NCBI GenBank assembly: GCA_002385475.1
Contig: DGDO01000078.1
Location: forward strand, 1 to 10,389
Direction of reading: 5' to 3'
Length of the DNA: 10,389 nt
Source: Candidatus Sordicultor fermentans
Lineage (GTDB): Bacteria > Atribacterota > Atribacteria > Atribacterales > Caldatribacteriaceae
A model generated the notes under the pieces. That model was given only the letters and a program-made list of their open reading frames with translations, did no database searches and was not told the origin of the DNA. Below are positions 6,165 to 10,389 of this stretch, one piece after another (positions within the stretch are counted from its first letter, which is position 1; each line of letters starts with the position of its first letter). The position numbers and the translations under genes were made by a program.

Positions 6165-7537
6165 GTTACGCCCCCCTTTTTTAAGTCCTCAGCTACTTTC
6201 TGCACCTGGTTTAAGAACTCATCTAACGTTTTGAAAGTGACTGTGACTTCTGTCACCGGAGGTAACTCTTCTTGTAACGGTTGAGGTTCAGGTTCGCTTG
6301 ACGCTTCATGAGAGGCTGCCGCCATTAGCTGCTTTCCTTCTCGCTCCCACCAAGACCTGGCTTTGTTATAAAGTTGTTCTCTTTCCTTATTGTATTTACG
6401 ACCACAGCTTTTCAGCCACTGCTTATATTCTTCTTCTCCTTTTAAAGTACCATCGGGAGAACGCAACTCTTCAATTAATCGAGCAGGGGCTTCCAGATAG
6501 CGAGGCAATTCCTCAGACTCCTCTGGCGCGGAATCACTTTCTGATTCTTCAGGAGGCGGCACCGCTTTGAGCGATAGCTTACCTTTACCATTTAGCTTTT
6601 CTTCTACTACTCCGAAGCCACTACTGGTCTTAGCGCCAAAGCCATATAGGGTAAGCATAGCTCTTATTCCTTCTGCCAGGAGCAACAAATCTTGTGCTAC
6701 AGCTTCACGATGAGTCTCCTTGCTCTTACCAAAGGGTCCAAGGGGCACGTATAAGAGAGAGAAACTTCCGGCGGCATTTATGGGCACACACTCTAATAAG
6801 ATTGGCCCCCGCTGGCTCGTTCCTGTTTTACGATCGTGGGGATTTATTACCTCCAGAGCTACTTTTTCAAAAAATGTGGGATAAAAGTAAAGTCGACCAG
6901 CAAGAAAACCATTTTTCGAGATAAATCGCCTTAAGTAACGCCGAAACCAGCGGGCCTGGTGTTTGCCACCGATTTTATCTAAATACTGATTATAATTTTT
7001 ATCATCGATGTCAACGCTCCGTTCAGTACCGAAAAGCCTCACTAGTTGTAAGCGCCAGGCCACAAATTGTTTGCGGTTGCTACGTTCTTCTTTTTCTGCC
7101 GCATCCAACTCTGTCCACCACCGGACCAGCAACTGTAACATGGCTGCCCGTAAAGCGCCCTTCCAGCTAGAAGCAGCTACCATAGGCGTTTTAAATACCT
7201 TTTCTCGACATAGTGGATTTTCCATAATGTAGAAGTTATCTTCACCTTTACTAAGATAAGGCTTGCGCATTTTGAAGGGTATCTGGAGCATAAAGCTGAA
7301 CCGGGGCAGCCAGCTAATAGCAGAAGCATCCAGAGTAAAAGCAAAACTATCCGGTATTTGGCAGAAATCAAAATGTTTATTTTGCCAGGGATTATCTACT
7401 ACGTTTAAACTTTCCTGCCAGGAACTACGTATTTCATCCTTGCTTTTAGAACCCTGTGCTTCATACCATAAATAAGCCAGGTGTGGCTCATCATCTGGTT
7501 TGTTTTTCTTCAAAGAAGCATAATAATCTAGTGACAT
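6161..7537 (-). CDS. cmr6: Cas7-group RAMP protein, Cmr6-like, with a long C-terminal extension
   Basis: 458 residues from ATG at 7537. The RAMP core shows VFKTPMVAASSWKGALRAAM near residues 114-133, equivalent to the PGSSLKGALR motif of the family. The loop YGFGAKTSSGFGVVEE (about 298-313) is close to the Cmr6 loop. Cmr6 occupies the 3' end of the crRNA backbone next to Cmr1 in III-B complexes, and gene order (after cmr1, before cas10) agrees. The core ends near residue 325. About 130 more residues follow: an acidic Pro/Glu/Ser linker, a charged helical block (EYKQWLKSCGRKYNKEREQL), a second Pro/Glu linker, and a short tail FKTLDEFLNQVQKVAEDLKK. This tail is not part of the usual Cmr6 fold and I do not recognise it. 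A TTG at 7552 is a poorer start because it precedes the ribosome site. Confidence 0.75.
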   Translation of the reverse strand: MSLDYYASLKKNKPDDEPHLAYLWYEAQGSKSKDEIRSSWQESLNVVDNPWQNKHFDFCQIPDSFAFTLDASAISWLPRFSFMLQIPFKMRKPYLSKGEDNFYIMENPLCREKVFKTPMVAASSWKGALRAAMLQLLVRWWTELDAAEKEERSNRKQFVAWRLQLVRLFGTERSVDIDDKNYNQYLDKIGGKHQARWFRRYLRRFISKNGFLAGRLYFYPTFFEKVALEVINPHDRKTGTSQRGPILLECVPINAAGSFSLLYVPLGPFGKSKETHREAVAQDLLLLAEGIRAMLTLYGFGAKTSSGFGVVEEKLNGKGKLSLKAVPPPEESESDSAPEESEELPRYLEAPARLIEELRSPDGTLKGEEEYKQWLKSCGRKYNKEREQLYNKARSWWEREGKQLMAAASHEASSEPEPQPLQEELPPVTEVTVTFKTLDEFLNQVQKVAEDLKKGGVT

Positions 7538-7538
7538 A

Positions 7539-8597
7539 TTATCCCCCCTCAATGCCCAGCAGGCTTTGCAAAAATTCTCTGGGGTCAGTGATATTCACAG
7601 TAGCGGTATCTCTTGGAGAATTGAACTCCCTCCAAGTCTCTAAATCATACTCATGGATTAGATGATTATGGATAACCTCTACTATTTTTTCGCGATTCCA
7701 TTCATTATCGTAACAACCAGCTTTTTCTGGAATCCAGCCCCAGATGCGTATTTGCCCATCACCATAAGGACGAGATATTTTAACCTTAGCAGCCATCTTA
7801 TTATCTCCGGCTGTTGTCCCCATTATAAAATGGCGCACATCCTGGTTGGCAGAAAATAGCTGGCGCAGGTCGTATTTCAGATTGAAGGTATCTACTTCCC
7901 GGACATTTTGCATTTTAATCTGGGTAAAAAAGACATTTCTTAAAGAAGGCCACTCATAATATTCCTGGTTGTCAGCGGTGGTAGCAAGCCATTTGTAAAG
8001 TGGTCCGGTATCCCAGCGGTCGTCAATCGGCTCAATAACACCAAAGCCCATCTGGGCTCGAGCGCCCAAAGCTCCCCAATCTGCTATGAACTGGATAAGG
8101 CCCATAATCACATCAGATGGAAAATCACCATATAGACTTTGGATCTGGATCTCGAAGCTTCCACTTTTAGGCGTATTAGGTTTAGTGTTGGGAAAACTTG
8201 GGAAGTACCAGGCTGGCGTATGTTTTTTTCCTTGAGTTTCATAAACTCTTTCAGCTTCGATGGGATGTTGAATTATCGCATCATAAATCTCGCTTTCTTT
8301 TACGGATAAACGAAAACGCCGCTTCCATCCTGTTGCTCCAAATACCTGACATACGTCACATAATCCTGCGTCTCTCAAGCGTTTGCCTTCATCACTTGCT
8401 TCAGATTTGAAGTATTTATCCACGTCAAACTTGCACTCATCGCTACGCTCGCAAACTCTGCCCCCCAAACCCCGCACGAGTACTTCATACCACCATCGCA
8501 TACTGCCCAATAGGCCAGTTTCATGAATACGATCTACTTTGCCACCTACCCCTCCAGTCCATAAAGGAGTTAATGTTTTAACTTTCAAGCCCTTCAC
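7539..8597 (-). CDS. cmr1: Cas7-group RAMP protein Cmr1
   Basis: Up to 352 residues. The N-terminal TLTPLWTGGVGGKVDR and GLLGSMRWWYEVLVRGLGG are the Cmr1 signature. The block CDVCQVFGATGWKRRFRL (80-97) and the loop GALGARAQMGFGVIEP (175-190) are also typical. Cmr1 sits at the 3' end of the crRNA-bound backbone and helps capture target RNA. Cys49, Cys55, Cys80 and Cys83 could bind zinc. It is the first gene of the operon; the next gene starts one base after its TAA. The start is uncertain: GTG at 8597 has AAGGAG only one base upstream, whereas TTG at 8588 (349 residues) has that site ten bases upstream and gives the N-terminus MKVKTLTPLW usual for the family. Confidence 0.88.
   Translation of the reverse strand: MKGLKVKTLTPLWTGGVGGKVDRIHETGLLGSMRWWYEVLVRGLGGRVCERSDECKFDVDKYFKSEASDEGKRLRDAGLCDVCQVFGATGWKRRFRLSVKESEIYDAIIQHPIEAERVYETQGKKHTPAWYFPSFPNTKPNTPKSGSFEIQIQSLYGDFPSDVIMGLIQFIADWGALGARAQMGFGVIEPIDDRWDTGPLYKWLATTADNQEYYEWPSLRNVFFTQIKMQNVREVDTFNLKYDLRQLFSANQDVRHFIMGTTAGDNKMAAKVKISRPYGDGQIRIWGWIPEKAGCYDNEWNREKIVEVIHNHLIHEYDLETWREFNSPRDTATVNITDPREFLQSLLGIEGG
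7543..7550 (-). promoter_or_regulatory. ribosome binding site of the cmr6-like gene, decides the start
   Basis: GAGGGGGG on the minus strand lies five bases before ATG at 7537 and inside the last codons of cmr1. It rules against the TTG at 7552. Confidence 0.65.
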
Positions 8598-8644
8598 GCT
8601 CCTTCACAATAAGGATAATATGCTCTTTGCCCCCCTTCCTATTT

Positions 8645-8673
8645 TATATATTAAACTGAAGACTTAATCTAAA
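8645..8673 (-). promoter_or_regulatory. possible promoter of the cas operon
   Basis: In the 86-base gap between yidD and cmr1, the minus strand has TTTAGA (8673-8668), 17 bases, then TATATA (8650-8645, within TATATAAAAT). The -10 is good and the -35 is weak. It is the only sizeable gap upstream of cmr1, so a sigma-A-type promoter here is plausible. Confidence 0.4.
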
Positions 8674-8683
8674 CAAACTATTA

Positions 8684-8899
8684 TTAAGGATAATCTACTC
8701 CTCCAGCTCCGGGTCTACATCGATAGAGCCTTTTGGCAGTCAATACTAATCCCTGAATCAAGCCATATTTTCGAATGGCAAGCACTGCATACTCAGAGCA
8801 CGTAGGGGCGAAGACGCAACGATGTGACAATCTATTTTCCGTTAGTCGTTGATAAAGTCGGATGGCATAAATCGCTGCTTTTTGAGGGATACTGGTCAT
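8684..8899 (-). CDS. yidD: YidD-family membrane protein insertion efficiency factor
   Basis: 71 residues with all marks of the YidD family: an N-terminal amphipathic stretch AAIYAIRLYQRL, the core RCVFAPTCSEYAVLAIRKYG (27-46), KRLYRCRPGAGGVDYP (56-71), and the three conserved cysteines at 28, 34 and 61. YidD is a small inner-face membrane protein thought to help YidC/Sec insert membrane proteins. The usual neighbours (rpmH, rnpA, yidC) are not here. Instead its ATG directly follows the TAA of a small cysteine-rich gene, with only a modest AGGG site upstream, so the two are probably co-transcribed and perhaps translationally coupled. The protein ends at the conserved DYP, so it lacks the C-terminal tail some members have. 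No functional tie to the cas operon is visible. Confidence 0.88.
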   Translation of the reverse strand: MTSIPQKAAIYAIRLYQRLTENRLSHRCVFAPTCSEYAVLAIRKYGLIQGLVLTAKRLYRCRPGAGGVDYP

Positions 8900-9085
8900 T
8901 TAAGGTTTTCCCTGTTGGGTCGCTTCTTTTAGAGCATCTAATTGATGGGCAATTTTATTAAATACGCAATCTGAGCCAGTCCAAAGCTGGCATCTGTTTC
9001 TCAAACACTCCACAGGCTTCCACACCGTACGTGTGGATAAACATCCCTCCTTCTGATTTGTCCACGAAAATGGGCATTCAGCCAT
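8900..9085 (-). CDS. small cysteine-rich protein of unknown function
   Basis: 61 residues from ATG at 9085, which has a very strong site (AAGGGGGGGAG) just upstream. An earlier ATG at 9109 lies before that site and is less likely. Five cysteines lie at residues 4, 15, 27, 32 and 40, with a core ECLRNRCQLWTGSDC (26-40). The C-terminus is a charged helix. There is no signal peptide or membrane segment. The cysteine spacing suggests a small zinc- or metal-binding or disulphide-stabilised protein, but I do not recognise the family. The gene abuts yidD (stop and start touch), so both likely share a transcript. Confidence 0.65.
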   Translation of the reverse strand: MAECPFSWTNQKEGCLSTRTVWKPVECLRNRCQLWTGSDCVFNKIAHQLDALKEATQQGKP

Positions 9086-9088
9086 ACT

Positions 9089-9099
9089 CTCCCCCCCTT
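9089..9099 (-). promoter_or_regulatory. ribosome binding site of the 61-residue gene, decides the start
   Basis: AAGGGGGGGAG ends three bases before ATG at 9085. It lies downstream of the alternative ATG at 9109, which has no comparable site. Confidence 0.6.
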
Positions 9100-9173
9100 G
9101 AAATAACATATATTCTAATCTTATCTTATCTGAATTTTATAATCTACCTTTTTTGACTCTCATTACAGAATTT

Positions 9174-9452
9174 TTATTTGTTATCCAGATTTTCAGACTG
9201 CCGATAGGCTTTGATGCCCTCCTTAATACCTTCTTTAACTGCTTCCTTAATCGCATCAACCAAATCTTCTTTCATGACTTCGAACTCACGATAGAATCCA
9301 TCAAATTGAGACCTGATAGTTTGTTCCAATGCATCCCCAATCTCTGCATATACCTCACTAGCGTAGCCACCGACTATCCCGGGAGAGTTTTCTGCATATT
9401 TTCTGAGCGATTCGATAAGACCTGCTTTCCTCATTGCATCGTCTAAAGACAT
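9174..9452 (-). CDS. small helical protein of unknown function (intact member of a duplicated pair)
   Basis: 92 residues, starting MSLDDAMRKAGLIESLRKYA. A central GIVGGYASEVYAEIGDALEQ is followed by a long charged helix, rich in Lys and Glu with repeated IKEAVKEGIKEGIKAY (about 67-82), that looks amphipathic and could form a coiled coil. No membrane segment or catalytic motif is visible. The start is firm: GGAGGGAGGT lies seven to eight bases before the ATG. A truncated inverted copy at 718-870 shows that the gene has been duplicated. The 65-residue gene upstream has a similar plan (short head, Tyr/Leu-rich middle, Lys/Glu helix) and may be a distant relative. Function unknown. Confidence 0.7.
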   Translation of the reverse strand: MSLDDAMRKAGLIESLRKYAENSPGIVGGYASEVYAEIGDALEQTIRSQFDGFYREFEVMKEDLVDAIKEAVKEGIKEGIKAYRQSENLDNK

Positions 9453-9517
9453 TTTATTACCTCCCTCCTTTTTCCTTCTTGCCTTAGAGTGCTACCTTAA
9501 CCCCCTTCCCTTTTCAT

Positions 9518-9544
9518 CATTTCTGAACGCTTCTATCAAGAATC
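9518..9544 (+). repeat. REP-like repeat, degenerate copy
   Basis: ATTTCTGA, loop ACGCTTCTA, TCAAGAAT. The loop end TTCTATCA is kept, and the stem has a mismatch. It is followed directly by a second hairpin (9549-9565), as at the left side of the window. Confidence 0.5.
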
Positions 9545-9548
9545 CTAC

Positions 9549-9565
9549 AGGGGAAGAAAATCCCC
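9549..9565. repeat. small G-run/C-run hairpin next to REP copy
   Basis: AGGGGA, AGAAA, TCCCCT form a six-base-pair stem with a five-base loop. It is the best paired of the three hairpins that sit directly after a REP copy; a similar GGGAG/CTCCC pair lies at 10113-10130. Confidence 0.4.
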
Positions 9566-9582
9566 TTAGTATAAAGAAGTAG

Positions 9583-9621
9583 GTTTCCTATGACCGTCCT
9601 TTCTTCCATCTTGTAGGAAAC
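9583..9621. repeat. inverted repeat
   Basis: GTTTCCTA (9583-9590) and TAGGAAAC (9614-9621) are perfect 8-base arms around 23 bases. It lies between the two small genes and may be a terminator-like structure for the 65-residue gene, although no T-run follows. Confidence 0.35.
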
Positions 9622-9663
9622 AGAGGGCGGTATAGCCTCACTTTTTAGACCTGAATAAACCTG

Positions 9664-9861
9664 TCAATCCACATCATGATTTTTCAACTCTTTAAGAACT
9701 TCTTCTTTGACCTGCTGCTTTACCTCCGACATGATATCTCTAATTAGAGAAGTATAAAGCGGAGAGAGGTAAGACGCTACTCGGTCTGGAGCTCCTGCCA
9801 TTCTCTTGGTTCGCTCAATCTCGGCCAAAGTTTTCCCAATTCTTTCAGCAAAATCAGACAT
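9664..9861 (-). CDS. small helical protein of unknown function
   Basis: 65 residues from ATG at 9861, beginning MSDFAERIGKTLAEIER. A middle part RVASYLSPLYTSLIRDI is followed by a Lys/Glu-rich amphipathic helix (EVKQQVKEEVLKELK). There is no signal peptide, membrane span or catalytic motif. A GTG three codons earlier (9870) is part of the ribosome site AAGGGGGTG, so the ATG is preferred. It has its own promoter (9922-9949). Its overall plan resembles the 92-residue protein next to it, but alignable identity is low, so common ancestry is a guess. Function unknown. Confidence 0.65.
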   Translation of the reverse strand: MSDFAERIGKTLAEIERTKRMAGAPDRVASYLSPLYTSLIRDIMSEVKQQVKEEVLKELKNHDVD

Positions 9862-9867
9862 ACAACG

Positions 9868-9876
9868 CACCCCCTT
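9868..9876 (-). promoter_or_regulatory. ribosome binding site of the 65-residue gene, decides the start
   Basis: AAGGGGGTG lies six to seven bases before ATG at 9861 and contains the alternative GTG. Confidence 0.55.
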
Positions 9877-9921
9877 AAAGAGCCAGGATGTTATAAGTAA
9901 GAGAGAACTTTCTACTTGTAT

Positions 9922-9949
9922 AGTATACCCTAAATTTTATCGTCTGTAA
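9922..9949 (-). promoter_or_regulatory. sigma-A-type promoter of the 65-residue gene
   Basis: On the minus strand TTACAG (9949-9944), 16 bases, TATACT (9927-9922). Both boxes are close to consensus. The leader to the ATG at 9861 is about 55 bases. Confidence 0.55.
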
Positions 9950-10044
9950 CTGCAATCCCTCATAGGTAGGCCAGAACTATAAGAGAAAAGACTTCCTCTA
10001 TAACCCCCTTCTTTTCTTATCATTGCAAGGACTTTCCTCATTTC

Positions 10045-10107
10045 TCATTGCAGGGAGCAATTGAGGAAGCGATCTCGTTTTTTAAAGGGTGAGATTGCCA
10101 CAGAGCA
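10045..10107. repeat. imperfect palindromic intergenic repeat
   Basis: GCGATCTC (10069-10076) pairs with GAGATTGC (10091-10098) with one G-T pair. Outside it, CATTGCAGGGAGCAAT on the left and GAGCAAT on the right recall widespread intergenic repeats built on CATTGCGAG and GAAGCAATCTC. Most of the stretch 9950-10185 holds nothing else I can name. Confidence 0.45.
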
Positions 10108-10186
10108 ATAAAGGGGGAGAAAATACTCCCTTATGAACCCCCCAAAAAGCAAAAAAGTTAGAGAGAATAAAAAGCAAAAGACTACT

Positions 10187-10324
10187 GAGGAAGAAAGGGC
10201 GTCTTCCTCAACCCTCGCGATTGACCCTGGGGGTTACACCGCTGGTGCAGAGAGGCTTGCGATTGAACATTCGGGGGCGTCTTTTTCTGTCACCGCGAGT
10301 AAGGGTAGAGGCCGACCGCGGTGA
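10187..10324. other. non-coding stretch dense in hairpins with an internal direct repeat
   Basis: Three perfect inverted repeats follow one another: GAGGAAGA/TCTTCCTC (10187-10194, 10202-10209), CACC-GCT-GGTG (10238-10248) and TCACCGCG/CGCGGTGA (10290-10297, 10317-10324). GCGATTGA followed within a few bases by GGGGG occurs twice (near 10217 and 10259). A 63-codon open frame crosses it, but its composition is not protein-like. It could be a structured RNA or worn repeats. Confidence 0.35.
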
Positions 10325-10370
10325 TCTCTCTTTCCCTCTCCCTTCGGGGGTTAGGGTGTCTTTGTTTTTT

Positions 10371-10389
10371 CGTCACCCCTGAATGGTTC
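10371..10389 (+). repeat. REP-like repeat cut by the window end
   Basis: CGTCACCCCTGAATGGTTC is identical to the start of the copy at 50-72, including a similar T-rich lead-in. Confidence 0.6.

Noticed and set aside
7538..7552. TTG start for the cmr6-like gene
   Set aside because: It precedes and includes the ribosome binding site; ATG at 7537 is better placed.
10133..10324. 63-codon open frame as a gene
   Set aside because: Low-complexity Lys/Glu then Ser/Gly/Arg composition, no properly spaced ribosome site, and it runs through several perfect inverted repeats.
1..10389. tRNA or rRNA genes
   Set aside because: No cloverleaf-like or ribosomal sequence was noticed by eye on either strand. 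A covariance search could settle it.

Overview
The window is dominated by a complete six-gene type III CRISPR-Cas effector operon on the minus strand, read from about 8597 down to 1025: cmr1, a cmr6-like RAMP gene, a large cas10 of the Csx11 type, cmr4, cmr5 and a Cas5-group (cmr3/csx10-like) RAMP gene. Gene content, gene order and the >900-residue divergent Cas10 fit subtype III-C. The Cas10 keeps an HD pair near its N-terminus and a four-cysteine zinc finger. At the two places where the cyclase metal residues should be it reads GQFNLS and AEPI instead of an acidic DxD-type motif and GGDD, so it is probably unable to make cyclic oligoadenylate. No adaptation gene (cas1, cas2), no cas6, no CARF effector and no CRISPR array lies in the window, so crRNAs must come from elsewhere.

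Upstream of the operon, also on the minus strand, are yidD (8684-8899), a small cysteine-rich gene (8900-9085), and two short helical proteins of unknown function (9174-9452 and 9664-9861), the last with a recognisable promoter. A 5'-truncated, inverted copy of the 9174-9452 gene lies at 718-870, on the other side of the cas operon.

The outer parts, 1-717 and 9862-10389, hold no convincing gene. They contain a family of short palindromic repeats (REP-like) in both orientations. Their stems vary with compensating changes around a conserved loop. Some copies are followed directly by a second small G-run/C-run hairpin. Other inverted repeats lie at 361-396, 10045-10107 and 10187-10324.

Organism: very strong purine-rich ribosome binding sites (runs such as AGGGGGG), moderate GC content and a III-C system suggest a Clostridia-like, possibly thermophilic, bacterium. 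This is inference only; no marker gene fixes the taxon.

How the genes work together: Cmr4 (backbone, target-RNA cleavage), Cmr5 (small subunit), Cmr1 and the Cmr6-like protein (3' end of the crRNA), the Cas5-like protein (5' handle) and Csx11/Cas10 (large subunit) should form one crRNA-guided ribonucleoprotein. It would cut target RNA, and possibly DNA through the HD domain, without second-messenger signalling. Tight spacing and 4-base overlaps between most genes support a single transcript, probably starting from the promoter-like site at 8645-8673.
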